Assembly: GCF_000242635.2 (NCBI RefSeq)
Contig: NC_017770.1
Span: 3,608,669-3,672,668 of the forward strand
DNA: 64,000 nt
Source of the DNA: Solitalea canadensis DSM 3403
GTDB taxonomy: Bacteria > Bacteroidota > Bacteroidia > Sphingobacteriales > Sphingobacteriaceae
Reading direction: 5' to 3'
A program made the translations under genes and the position numbers. Each line of letters starts with the position of its first letter. Within the stretch, counting starts at the first letter, position 1. The notes beneath the pieces were generated by a model. The model was not told the origin of the DNA. It searched no databases and saw only the letters and a program-made list of their open reading frames with translations. This document shows positions 48,919 to 57,992 of this stretch, one piece after another.

Positions 48919-48940
48919 CCCTTCTCCTTTAGGAGAAGGG
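48919..48940 (+). repeat. Palindromic repeat before nuoI
   Basis: Arms CCCTTCTCC and GGAGAAGGG around TTTA, in the nuoH-nuoI spacer; same family as the copy at 48823. Confidence 0.75.
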
Positions 48941-48968
48941 TAATAAGCATTAATTAACAAGAGGTAAC

Positions 48969-49484
48969 ATGCTAAGTATTATTCGAAGTATATGGCTAAC
49001 CTTTTTGCATTTGTTCAGGAAAACGGAAACAATTGAATACCCTGAGCAAAAGGCTCCATTATATCCGCGGTGGAGGGGCCGCATTGTACTTACACGAGAT
49101 CCAGATGGTGGTGAACGTTGTGTCGGGTGTTACTTATGTGCAGCGGCCTGCCCTGTTGATTGTATTGCCTTGCAGGCAACTGAGAATGACGAGGGCCGTC
49201 GTTATCCGGAGTTCTTCAGAATAAACTTTTCGAGGTGTATTTTCTGTGGATATTGTGAAGAAGCTTGTCCGACTTACGCCATTCAGCTTATTCCCGATTT
49301 TGAAATGGCGGAATATTCACGTCAGAATTTGGTTTACGAGAAAGAGGATCTATTGATAAACAGTGAGGGCAAATATCCTGGTTATAATTATTACAAAGTG
49401 GCAGGGTTAGATGCGGGTGTAAAAGGGAAAGGAGAAGGTGACAATGAGGAACCTCCGATTGATATCCGGAGTTTATTACCATAA
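48969..49484 (+). CDS. nuoI: NADH-quinone oxidoreductase subunit I
   Basis: A 171-residue ferredoxin-like subunit with two 4Fe-4S motifs: [18 protein letters not shown] and [18 protein letters not shown], and the family's N-terminal amphipathic helix and [14 protein letters not shown]. It carries electrons towards NuoB. The C-terminal stretch [20 protein letters not shown] is variable. Confidence 0.95.
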   Translation: MLSIIRSIWLTFLHLFRKTETIEYPEQKAPLYPRWRGRIVLTRDPDGGERCVGCYLCAAACPVDCIALQATENDEGRRYPEFFRINFSRCIFCGYCEEACPTYAIQLIPDFEMAEYSRQNLVYEKEDLLINSEGKYPGYNYYKVAGLDAGVKGKGEGDNEEPPIDIRSLLP

Positions 49485-49489
49485 TATAT

Positions 49490-49555
49490 TAAACCGTAAA
49501 GTCGCGATGAAGCAAAGAAGAATAAACTTAGCAACTCTGTGCCTTGGCGGTAAAA
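49490..49555 (+). repeat. Imperfect palindromic sequence of a second repeat type before nuoJ
   Basis: AAACCGTAAAGTCGCGATGA on the left and CTGTGCCTTGGCGGTAAAAA on the right form an imperfect inverted repeat resembling the widespread bacterial repeats with the ACCGCAAAG...CTTTGCGGT theme. It is different from the CCCTCTCC-type family. Confidence 0.45.
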
Positions 49556-49566
49556 AACGACACACC

Positions 49567-50085
49567 ATGGCTATACTATTTTACATAGCATCATTAGTCG
49601 CCATTCTGGCAACATTACTGGTAATCACCAGGAAGCACCCGGTTCATGCACTGCTCTATCTTGTGGTGTCATTTCTGTCCGTATCTATAATTTTCTACCA
49701 ACTTGGAGCTCCATTTATTGCTGTGTTAGAAATCATTGTTTATGCAGGTGCAATTGTAGTATTCTTCATTTTTGTGGTGATGATGCTGAATTTAGGAATT
49801 GAAACAAAAATGAAAGAAAGCGAATGGCTCCGCCCTCAAACATGGTTCGGACCAACAGTTTTATCAGGAATACTTCTAATTGAATTGATTTACATGGTTG
49901 GTATTGCTAAAAATGAAGTGTTAGCAATTACCGAAATCGGTCCAACGCAGGTTGCTGCATCATTGTTTGGACCTTACTTAATAGGAGTGGAATTGGCTGC
50001 AATGCTTTTAATGGCGGGTGTTGTTGGAGCAGCCCATATTGGTCAGCATAAACGAAAACATTGGCATCGATTTTTAAAGGAATAA
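49567..50085 (+). CDS. nuoJ: NADH-quinone oxidoreductase subunit J
   Basis: A 172-residue membrane subunit with five helices, including HALLYLVVSFLSVSIIFYQL and the IVYAGAIVVFFIFVVMMLNL helix that carries the pi-bulge. The ATG at 49567 is chosen over an in-frame ATG at 49438 because the upstream stretch reads through the repeat. nuoK starts 2 bp after its stop. Confidence 0.93.
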   Translation: MAILFYIASLVAILATLLVITRKHPVHALLYLVVSFLSVSIIFYQLGAPFIAVLEIIVYAGAIVVFFIFVVMMLNLGIETKMKESEWLRPQTWFGPTVLSGILLIELIYMVGIAKNEVLAITEIGPTQVAASLFGPYLIGVELAAMLLMAGVVGAAHIGQHKRKHWHRFLKE

Positions 50086-50087
50086 TT

Positions 50088-50426
50088 ATGATAAGTACTG
50101 TTGAAATCAATCATGTTTTGCTTCTTGCTGCTATCTTGTTTGGGCTGGGGGCCATCGGTGTTGTGATAAGACGGAACGTATTATTCATGCTTATTTCTGT
50201 AGAAGTTATGCTCAATGCTGCAGGACTAGCATTTATCACAGCTGGAGCCAAATGGGTACAAGCAGATGGACAGGTAATGTTCCTTTTCATCCTAACAATG
50301 GCAGCAGCGGAAGTTTCGATCGGACTTGCACTCATCATGCAAATCTATCATCAACATAAAACCTTAGATATAGATGAACTCGCCAACTTGAAAACAAAAG
50401 TATTTGACAATGAGAAAATCACATAG
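50088..50426 (+). CDS. nuoK: NADH-quinone oxidoreductase subunit K
   Basis: A 112-residue protein with three helices. HVLLLAAILFGLGAIGVVIR and SVEVMLNAAGLAFITAG with the conserved Glu of E-channel helices identify it. The ATG at 50088 follows AAAGGAATAATT; the frame is open further upstream into nuoJ but the first helix sets the start. Confidence 0.94.
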   Translation: MISTVEINHVLLLAAILFGLGAIGVVIRRNVLFMLISVEVMLNAAGLAFITAGAKWVQADGQVMFLFILTMAAAEVSIGLALIMQIYHQHKTLDIDELANLKTKVFDNEKIT

Positions 50427-50470
50427 CATAAACGACGGATTAAAGTCCATGGATTACTAAACAACATAAT

Positions 50471-52351
50471 ATGCAACTCGCCCTCCTACCGGCATTTCCG
50501 TTTTTAGGTTTTCTGCTGCTGGCTTTTTTTGGCAGAAGATTACCCCAATCAGCCATTGCATTCATCGGAACAGGAAGCGTTAGCATTTCTGCATTATTAG
50601 GCATCTACATTGCTGTCCATTACATCACTAGCCCTCCATCCTCAGGATACGTGATCCAAACATTATGGGAATGGATACAGGTCGGAAACTTTTCCAGCGG
50701 CATTACCTTTTATTATGATGCCCTTTCATTGGTATTTGTCTTTGTAATCACCTTTGTTGGAGCGCTGATCCATCTTTATTCGACTGAATTTATGGAACAC
50801 GATAAAAGCTATGCTCGTTTTTTTGCCTATATGAACTTATTCGTTTGCTCCATGCTCCTTTTGGTTTTAGCAGATAACCTGGTTTTACTTTATTTAGGAT
50901 GGGAAGGTGTTGGTTTATGCAGTTATCTTTTAATTGGTTTTTGGTATGAAGAAACCCAAAATGGACAGGCAGCACAAAAGGCTTTTATTATAACACGTAT
51001 TGGAGATACTGCTCTTGCCTTGGGTTTATTTCTTCTATTCTATCAGTATGGCAGTTTACAAATCCTATCTATTAATAACGTTATTCAACATCAACCAACT
51101 CATGATAGTTCATTAACTACCCTGGCCGCCTTATTGTTATTAGGAGGAGCTGTAGGAAAATCGGCTCAACTGCCGCTGCAAACATGGCTTCCCGATGCTA
51201 TGGCGGGTCCTTCACCTGTTAGTGCGTTGATCCATGCTGCCACAATGGTTACAGCAGGAGTTTATTTAATAACACGAATGCATTTTGTTTTTGAATTATC
51301 GCCTACCGCAATGACCACAGTTGCAGTTGTAGGGGCTTTAACCTTACTTATTGCTGGTACCTCTGCATTAGCTCAATATGATATAAAACGAGTCTTAGCT
51401 TACTCAACAGTGAGCCAATTGGGTTACATGTTTTTGGCCTTGGGGGTAGGCGCCTGGACTGCTGCTATATTCCACTTCATGATTCATGCTTTTTTTAAAG
51501 CGTTGTTATTTCTGGCTGCCGGAACCGTTATTGAAGCACAACACCACGAACATAATATGTTTAAAATGGGAGGGTTGAAAGATAAACTACCTGTTGTTTA
51601 TAAAACCTTCATTATTGGAGCCGCCGCCTTAGCTGCATTACCTTTAATAAGTGCCGGTTTTTACAGTAAAGATGCCATTTTATGGTATTCAATCAGCTCT
51701 CAAAATGGCTCAATCCTGCTTTGGCTTGCAGCAATAGTCGGTTCGTTTATTACGGCCTTGTATTCTACCCGTATGGTTGTACTAACGTTTTTCGGTGAAT
51801 CAAAAACCGAAGTCAGTTACCTGCCAAAGTGGAAAATGATCATTCCGCTTATTATTTTGGCATTTCTTTCAATTGTTGGCGGATTTATTGAACTACCACA
51901 CAACTTCGGTCATGTTACCTTATTTTCTGATCTTTTATCGAACATGCTACCCTCCGTGCAACTATCTGAAGGGTTTTCTGAACTAACCTTCCAGCTCCTG
52001 GCAGCAGTTATTTGTTTGCTTGGAATATTTTTGGGATGGAAGCTATATACTAACAACCAACTGCTTCATAATAAGCTAAAAGACAGTACTTTTTTTGAAT
52101 CCATTCATAATTTTCTCTTAAGTGGATGGAAGTTTGATGTGCTCTATAATGCCTTATTTCAACAGCCTTATCGTCTTTTAGCAAAAGCCAATAAAAATGA
52201 TATTGTAGATCAACTCAATACAATAATTGTTGACTTCTGTAATTGGCTATATCAAATGCTTTCATTTACTCAGTCGGGATCACTTCGATGGTATGTGATG
52301 GGAATTATTGCCGGAACAATCATGATTTTAACCTTACAGCTATTACTATGA
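50471..52351 (+). CDS. nuoL: NADH-quinone oxidoreductase subunit L
   Basis: A 626-residue antiporter-like proton-channel subunit with about 16 helices. GWEGVGLCSYLLIGFWY, LPDAMAGPSPVSALIHAATM and the C-terminal lateral helix region are present. Its stop overlaps the nuoM ATG (ATGA). Confidence 0.95.
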   Translation: MQLALLPAFPFLGFLLLAFFGRRLPQSAIAFIGTGSVSISALLGIYIAVHYITSPPSSGYVIQTLWEWIQVGNFSSGITFYYDALSLVFVFVITFVGALIHLYSTEFMEHDKSYARFFAYMNLFVCSMLLLVLADNLVLLYLGWEGVGLCSYLLIGFWYEETQNGQAAQKAFIITRIGDTALALGLFLLFYQYGSLQILSINNVIQHQPTHDSSLTTLAALLLLGGAVGKSAQLPLQTWLPDAMAGPSPVSALIHAATMVTAGVYLITRMHFVFELSPTAMTTVAVVGALTLLIAGTSALAQYDIKRVLAYSTVSQLGYMFLALGVGAWTAAIFHFMIHAFFKALLFLAAGTVIEAQHHEHNMFKMGGLKDKLPVVYKTFIIGAAALAALPLISAGFYSKDAILWYSISSQNGSILLWLAAIVGSFITALYSTRMVVLTFFGESKTEVSYLPKWKMIIPLIILAFLSIVGGFIELPHNFGHVTLFSDLLSNMLPSVQLSEGFSELTFQLLAAVICLLGIFLGWKLYTNNQLLHNKLKDSTFFESIHNFLLSGWKFDVLYNALFQQPYRLLAKANKNDIVDQLNTIIVDFCNWLYQMLSFTQSGSLRWYVMGIIAGTIMILTLQLLL

Positions 52352-53865
52352 TACTGCTATGGCTCATTGTTACATTACTTTCAGGAGGGCTACTTGCATG
52401 GATTGCTGGATATTTTATACCTGCTTTGCCTAAGTGGATCGCCCTGATAAGCTGTTTTATATGCTTTGTTATTTGTCATAATATATGGCATGAGCAAAGT
52501 GTGGCCATTTCAACTGTAGCCAATAGTCAATGGATCATTGAATATAAAACTCCCTGGATTCGCCAATGGAATATCACTTTTCACCTCGGACTCGATGGAC
52601 TCAGCTTAACTATGCTGTTGCTGACTTTTTTTATTGGAACGGTTGCCATACTGTGTTCGTGGACAGAGATCAACTTAAAAACCAATTTCTTCTACTTTAA
52701 TTTATTATGGGTTCTTGCTGGAATAACGGGCGTTTTTGTTGCGCTAGACCTATTCCTTTTTTACTTTTTCTGGGAAGTAATGCTTATTCCGATGTATTTT
52801 CTCATTGGCATTTGGGGAAGTGAAAAGAGGATCTACGCGTCATATAAGTTTTTCATTTTTACTCAGGCAAGCGGGCTGTTAATGCTGGCAAGCATTATTA
52901 CGATTTATTTTACAAGTAATTCAACTTCTTATGATTACGAACAATTAATTGGCATTGAAATCAGAACTCCTTATTCACTTTTAATCATGCTTGGGTTCTT
53001 AATTGCATTTGTTGTTAAGCTGCCCTTATTCCCATTTCATACTTGGTTACCGGATGCACACTCGGAAGCTCCAACCGGAGGAAGTGTGATTTTAGCCGGA
53101 CTAATGTTAAAAACGGGGGCTTATGGGCTGCTACGATTTATATTACCGCTCTTCCCTCAAACCATGCATCAAATTTCGGAGTGGGCCATTATTTTAGGGG
53201 TGATTTCCATTTTGTATGGGGCCTTACAAGCCTTCGGGCAAACCGATTTGAAAAGACTTGTTGCCTATACAAGTGTAAGCCATATGGGTTTTATCATTTT
53301 AGGCCTATTTGCATTTAATGAATTAGCCATTCAGGGAATTATCCTCCAAATGATTGCTCATGGAATAAGCGCTGCCGCATTATTCATTCTTGCCGGGATG
53401 CTTAAGGAACGTTTGCATACACGAAATATTAATGAAATGAGCGGACTTTGGAGTTCAGCTCCACAAATGGGATCAGTGGCATTGTTATTTGCGATGGCAG
53501 CCTGCGGGCTACCTGCTTTAGGTAATTTCATTGCTGAATTTTTGATTTTACTTGGCTCATTTGAAAAACATCCGGTTGCAACTGCATTAGCCAGTGTTGG
53601 TCTCATCTTGTCTGCCATCTATTCCGTCAGAATGATGCAGAAAGTATTCTTCGGACCCACGCACACTCCGGCTCCTTCAACGTACGATCTTTCTATGCGA
53701 GAAAAACTGATTATGGGTTTATTAACTGTAGCGATAGTAGTTTTGGGCTTATTCCCTCAACCGGTAATTGACCTGCTCAAACCTTTAGCTCAACGCTTAT
53801 CTATAACCACAATTCAACATCCTGATACGAATGATCTAACCGATTCCCAAGATGCCAATAATTGA
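52348..53865 (+). CDS. nuoM: NADH-quinone oxidoreductase subunit M
   Basis: A 505-residue antiporter-like subunit. HLGLDGLSLTMLLLTFF, FFWEVMLIPMYFLIGIWGSE with the conserved Glu, and FHTWLPDAHSEAPTGGSVIL identify it. The start ATG at 52348 overlaps the end of nuoL; an earlier in-frame ATG would lie deep inside nuoL. It overlaps nuoN by 14 bp. Confidence 0.95.
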   Translation: MILLWLIVTLLSGGLLAWIAGYFIPALPKWIALISCFICFVICHNIWHEQSVAISTVANSQWIIEYKTPWIRQWNITFHLGLDGLSLTMLLLTFFIGTVAILCSWTEINLKTNFFYFNLLWVLAGITGVFVALDLFLFYFFWEVMLIPMYFLIGIWGSEKRIYASYKFFIFTQASGLLMLASIITIYFTSNSTSYDYEQLIGIEIRTPYSLLIMLGFLIAFVVKLPLFPFHTWLPDAHSEAPTGGSVILAGLMLKTGAYGLLRFILPLFPQTMHQISEWAIILGVISILYGALQAFGQTDLKRLVAYTSVSHMGFIILGLFAFNELAIQGIILQMIAHGISAAALFILAGMLKERLHTRNINEMSGLWSSAPQMGSVALLFAMAACGLPALGNFIAEFLILLGSFEKHPVATALASVGLILSAIYSVRMMQKVFFGPTHTPAPSTYDLSMREKLIMGLLTVAIVVLGLFPQPVIDLLKPLAQRLSITTIQHPDTNDLTDSQDANN

Positions 53866-55273
53866 TCTATATAATTGGATGCCATTGCTAACTACTGCCG
53901 CAGGATCAGTACTGCTGATGTTGCTTATTGCCATAAAATTATCACATAGAGTTATTGAAATCATTTGCTTGATTATTTACCTGCATGCAATTGTTGCCTT
54001 ATCGGAGTCGCATTACATGCTAAATAACCTGTTTATTTTTGATGGTTTTCAGGCTCTTTTTCAAGCTATACTATTATTTTCCGGCTTAGCGGTAACCTTG
54101 CTTTCTTACACTTACTTTAATGAAAAGGAAGAAAACCCCAAAGAATATTATGTGCTATTATTGCTTAGTACTTTAGGAGCACAAGTACTTTGTATTAGTC
54201 ATCATTTTATTAGCCTATTTCTGGGACTCGAAACCTTAACCATTGGTCTGTATGCACTTATTGCCTATTTACGAACTCGTAATAATGCAGTAGAAGCAGG
54301 AATCAAGTATTTAATCCTTGCTGCATTTTCTTCAGCATTTTTATTGCTGGGAATGGCTTTTATTTATTTCGAAGCCGGCACTATGGAATTCAGCAAAATC
54401 GCTGAAGTAGCTAAAGACAATCCTTCATCTGTTATCCTGATAACAGGAGTAGGTTTATTAGTAGTAGGCGCTGGTTTTAAACTTTCCTTGGCGCCTTTTC
54501 ACTTATGGGCTGCCGATGTATATGATGGTTCCCCTACTCCGGTAACAGCATTTATTGCAACCGTTTCAAAAGGTGGAATGCTGATTATTTTATTCCGCTT
54601 TTTGGCCATCACCGGGTTGTATCAATATGAACCCACATTTACTATTCTAACAGTATTAGCTTTAATTTCGATGCTAACAGGAAGTTTCCTGGCATTAAAG
54701 CAGCGAAACCTGAAGCGTATCATGGCGTTCTCTTCGATTGCTAATATGGGCTATTTACTGGTGACAATACTTGCGGTTAAAAACGGTGGAATTCAAGCTG
54801 CTACCTTTTATACACTTATTTATTTTATTGCACTATTAGTGATTTTTGGAACCATCTGTACTTTATCAACTAAAACTCGTGATGCCGATTCGATAGATGA
54901 TGTTAAAGGGCTCTTTTGGTACCGGCCCGTTCTGGCAATGCTATTAACCGTTGCCTTACTTTCATTAGCAGGGATTCCCTTAACAGCAGGCTTTATTGGA
55001 AAATTCTACATACTGCGTACAGGTATAGAAGGGAAACAATGGGTACTAATATTCACCTTAATCTTCACCAGCATTGTAAGTCTGTTTTATTACCTGAGGA
55101 TCATTGTATCAATGTTTTCGGCAGGTGATAAAGTTATTACTGAAGCTTATCAGCTTCATCCCGGATATTATTACATCAATGGGCTTCTTTTAACAGTTTT
55201 AACTGCGGGACTCATCATAATCGGTGTGTACCCTCAACAGATAATTGCCTTTTTACAGACACTCATTCACTGA
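53852..55273 (+). CDS. nuoN: NADH-quinone oxidoreductase subunit N
   Basis: A 473-residue antiporter-like subunit, last gene of the operon. SLFLGLETLTIGLYALIAYL, LAPFHLWAADVYDGSPTPVT and RIMAFSSIANMGYLLV match the family. Overlap with nuoM implies translational coupling. No obvious terminator follows in the 81-bp gap to the next gene. Confidence 0.95.
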   Translation: MPIIDLYNWMPLLTTAAGSVLLMLLIAIKLSHRVIEIICLIIYLHAIVALSESHYMLNNLFIFDGFQALFQAILLFSGLAVTLLSYTYFNEKEENPKEYYVLLLLSTLGAQVLCISHHFISLFLGLETLTIGLYALIAYLRTRNNAVEAGIKYLILAAFSSAFLLLGMAFIYFEAGTMEFSKIAEVAKDNPSSVILITGVGLLVVGAGFKLSLAPFHLWAADVYDGSPTPVTAFIATVSKGGMLIILFRFLAITGLYQYEPTFTILTVLALISMLTGSFLALKQRNLKRIMAFSSIANMGYLLVTILAVKNGGIQAATFYTLIYFIALLVIFGTICTLSTKTRDADSIDDVKGLFWYRPVLAMLLTVALLSLAGIPLTAGFIGKFYILRTGIEGKQWVLIFTLIFTSIVSLFYYLRIIVSMFSAGDKVITEAYQLHPGYYYINGLLLTVLTAGLIIIGVYPQQIIAFLQTLIH

Positions 55274-55354
55274 TGTAATGTATTCATTATCAGTACATAA
55301 TTGATTAACTTTATAAACCAATGCATTTGTCAAACAACCAAACACTTATGAGTT

Positions 55355-55663
55355 ATGAAAAAACTAATCGTTCTCACAGTTTTGCTTTTTATTGGAGCTG
55401 CAGCTTATGCCCAGGATACCATTAAAAACAAACAAACTATGAAATGGTCGCCGATGTACATTTGTCCGAAATGCGATCACACTTCATCAACTCCTGGAAA
55501 ATGTCCGGGCGATAATATGACAATGGTAAAAGAAGGAATGTATTATTGCAAAATGGATGACGGCCAAACTTCTGAAACCGAGGGAAAGTGCCCAAAATGC
55601 GGAATGGACATGGTTAAAATGGAACGTCCAAAGGAAAAAATGAAGGATAAACCTAAATATTAA
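55355..55663 (+). CDS. Secreted heavy-metal-binding domain protein
   Basis: A 102-residue protein with signal peptide (LIVLTVLLFIGAAAYAQ). The mature part has repeated Cys/Met motifs: YICPKCDHTSSTPGKCPGDN, YYCKMDDGQTSETEGKCP and KCGMDMVKM. This is the heavy-metal-binding pattern found in copper-related periplasmic proteins of Bacteroidota (YHS/CopZ-neighbour type). It likely binds copper or another soft metal in the periplasm. A strong terminator follows. Confidence 0.8.
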   Translation: MKKLIVLTVLLFIGAAAYAQDTIKNKQTMKWSPMYICPKCDHTSSTPGKCPGDNMTMVKEGMYYCKMDDGQTSETEGKCPKCGMDMVKMERPKEKMKDKPKY

Positions 55664-55666
55664 AAG

Positions 55667-55700
55667 AAAAGCTGTCCCGTTGTTACGGGACAGCTTTTTT
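55667..55700 (+). terminator. Intrinsic terminator after the metal-binding gene
   Basis: Perfect 14-bp stem AAAAGCTGTCCCGT / ACGGGACAGCTTTT with a TGTT loop and further T. It can also end the convergent membrane-protein gene. Confidence 0.9.
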
Positions 55701-55720
55701 ACACTAGTTCAAAGAATGTT

Positions 55721-56139
55721 TTATTGTGGATTCGTTACCGATTTCTGAACAGAAGTTTCATTGGTTTTGCCTGCAATAATCAATAAAACTGCACCTGTCA
55801 ACAATACCAACCATCCCCAGCTGAAATGAACGATTCCTGTCGCTAAAGTTGCCAATTTTTTCAACGGAATAAATGCAAAAGAGTCAGCGACTTTCCATTT
55901 TGCTGCCATAAAGATGAAAACAGTAAGCCCCAAACTAAACCAACCCGATAATCGAATCAATAAATTTCGCTGAGTAAATAACGCAAACAGGGCGATTACA
56001 GCAATTGTAACTAACAATATCCCTAAAGCTACATGAATCCAAAAGAAGTTCATCGATCCGTATAACGGCACCCGCATCACAGGCAAACAGCCCCTATCCC
56101 TAAAGCTAATGCCCCTGCAATTCCTATTACTTGTTTCAT
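55721..56139 (-). pseudogene. Small membrane protein with an apparent frameshift near its N-terminus
   Basis: The main frame (55721-56086) encodes four helices beginning LPVMRVPLYGSMNFFWIHVA, but has only a TTG start. Upstream, the ATG at 56139 opens MKQVIGIAGALALGIGAVC, a matching first helix, and stops 60 bp later in the other frame. Joining them by a one-base shift near 56084-56094 gives a protein that starts like a known type of small bacterial membrane protein (first helix followed by LP...VPxxGSMNxF). A shift or a sequencing error in GGGGCTGTTTG is likely. Confidence 0.6.
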
Positions 56140-56223
56140 TTTATATGCAAAAATTTATGCGGCAATAGTACAATTATAATCCTAGTAGGATACTTAAAAT
56201 CTCCCTAGACATCTCATAATTGA

Positions 56224-57813
56224 CTATACCACTTCAATTACTCGTTCTACATTTACCTGATCCAGAAAATATTGATCGTGCGATACCACAATCAATGTTC
56301 CTTTATAGTCATTAATCGCTGAAGTCAAAATCTCAATATTTTGAATGTCTAAATTATTGGTAGGCTCATCCAAAATAATAAGATCAGGAGCCAAGTTGCT
56401 TATGGTTAGACAGCAAAGCATCAGTCGCATTTTTTCACCACCACTAAGAACGTTGCAAGGCTTGTCCCAATAGTCTTTGGTAAATAAAAAACGATTTAAC
56501 CGGATTTTGATTTCATGCTCTTGTAATGCTGAATGATTGAATTGCTGAGCCTGTTCATAAACATTAAGCTGATTATCAATTAATGAATAGTCCTGGTCAA
56601 TGTAAATCCCTTTATTGATTGCTCTATAAACGGAACCCATTTCAGATTCAATTTCACCTAAGATTATTTTTATCAAGGTTGTTTTACCCGATCCATTTGA
56701 TCCATTAAGCACAATTCGTTCCCCACTTGTTATCTGAAAATTCAATGATTGGCTCCAGAGGAAATATTCATTATATCGATAGTTAGTTTCCTTAGCAGAA
56801 AACAATATTTTACCCTTATGAAGTGCCGAGTCATAAAGACCAAGTTTCATTTTATCGGTATCAGGTAACTCCTTTCTTAATTCACTCAGCTCTTTCGAAA
56901 TAGATCCCACCTTTTCAGCATGAACACCCTTCATACGGGAAGTACTTTTCTCCGCACTATTCTTTAGCGTATTCATCATAATGGTTGGAAGTCCTGCTTT
57001 TTCTTGTTTTTTCTTTCCGCGGGCATCCAACTTTTGTTGCCGTTCCATCGCCTCTTTCTCTACTTCCTGTGCTTTTCGTAAAGCTTTCTCCTTACTTTTT
57101 AAATCAAGATTTAAGGCATTGCTTTCAATTTGTTTTTGTTCCGCGTAGAAATCATAATTTCCTCCGTAAACAGTTATCCCTCGTTTACTTAATTCATAAA
57201 CAGCATCTAGCAGATTTAGCAATTTTCGATCATGGCTCACCACAACAATCGTTTTTGAGCTTGACGTAATAAAATTATAAAGCAATTGCCTTCCGGCCGT
57301 ATCTAAATGATTACTTGGCTCGTCCATCAAAATCATTTCGGGTTGATGAATAGAAATTCCGGCTAGAAACACCTTTGTTTTCTGTCCGCCACTTAGATTT
57401 TTCATTTGTAAAGACCAATCGAAGCCATCCAATTTCCAATAAGCCAAGGCTTCACGGCAACGCTCTTCAATCGTCCAGTCATCATTCAATAAAGTGAGGT
57501 TCTCATCCGTTACATTACCGTCCAGAATTTCAGTTAAGGCATTTATCTTAGCATCTACCTGAAGCGCCTGAGCAATAGTAAGGTGATTGAATTGACCAAA
57601 AAGTTGGGGTATATAATAAGGTTTCGACTGAGATTTTACGAGCCCGGTTGAGGGTTGTAAAACATCAGCTATGATTTTTAACAGGGTTGATTTCCCAGTT
57701 CCATTATTACCAATTAGGGCAATTTTATCTTGTTTTTTGATAGTAAGATTTATGTTTTCGAACAATAAATCTTTATTAGGATGTATATAGGTCAAATTTT
57801 GTATAATAAGCAT
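56224..57813 (-). CDS. ABC-F family ATP-binding protein
   Basis: A 529-residue protein with two ABC domains and no membrane part. The first has Walker A GNNGTGKST (residues 35-43), signature LSGGQ and ILMDEPSNHLD; the second has GSNGSGKTT, signature LSGGE and IILDEPTNNLD. Between them is a Lys/Glu-rich linker (KALRKAQEVEKEAMERQQK). ABC-F proteins act on the ribosome, some conferring antibiotic resistance by target protection. The length and linker do not decide which subgroup this is. A possible leader peptide gene precedes it. Confidence 0.92.
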   Translation of the reverse strand: MLIIQNLTYIHPNKDLLFENINLTIKKQDKIALIGNNGTGKSTLLKIIADVLQPSTGLVKSQSKPYYIPQLFGQFNHLTIAQALQVDAKINALTEILDGNVTDENLTLLNDDWTIEERCREALAYWKLDGFDWSLQMKNLSGGQKTKVFLAGISIHQPEMILMDEPSNHLDTAGRQLLYNFITSSSKTIVVVSHDRKLLNLLDAVYELSKRGITVYGGNYDFYAEQKQIESNALNLDLKSKEKALRKAQEVEKEAMERQQKLDARGKKKQEKAGLPTIMMNTLKNSAEKSTSRMKGVHAEKVGSISKELSELRKELPDTDKMKLGLYDSALHKGKILFSAKETNYRYNEYFLWSQSLNFQITSGERIVLNGSNGSGKTTLIKIILGEIESEMGSVYRAINKGIYIDQDYSLIDNQLNVYEQAQQFNHSALQEHEIKIRLNRFLFTKDYWDKPCNVLSGGEKMRLMLCCLTISNLAPDLIILDEPTNNLDIQNIEILTSAINDYKGTLIVVSHDQYFLDQVNVERVIEVV

Positions 57814-57825
57814 AGAATCTTTCTT

Positions 57826-57867
57826 TTAAGGTGAATAACTATAGCCACCACACATGGGGGCTAACAT
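57826..57867 (-). promoter_or_regulatory. Possible 13-residue leader peptide and hairpin before the ABC-F gene
   Basis: On the minus strand an ATG at 57867 opens MLAPMCGGYSYSP, ending with TAA at 57826, 12 bp before the ABC-F ATG. The TAGCCCCC / GGTGGCTA stretch inside it can fold into a stem with one mismatch. Leader peptides of this size control some ABC-F resistance genes through ribosome stalling. Weak, positional evidence. Confidence 0.35.
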
Positions 57868-57992
57868 TTATATTTCCTGAAAGAAACTATCTATTACATA
57901 CTTTGTCCTTTAATTTTGGTGTGCAAACTTAATAATTTTCTTGTAAATGCAAGAAATCAGCGAAACATCTCAATGATATTTCTAATTTGTTC

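Noticed and set aside
44864-48940. CRISPR array
   Set aside because: Repeats are palindromic and irregularly spaced within an operon; there are no regular spacers and no cas genes.
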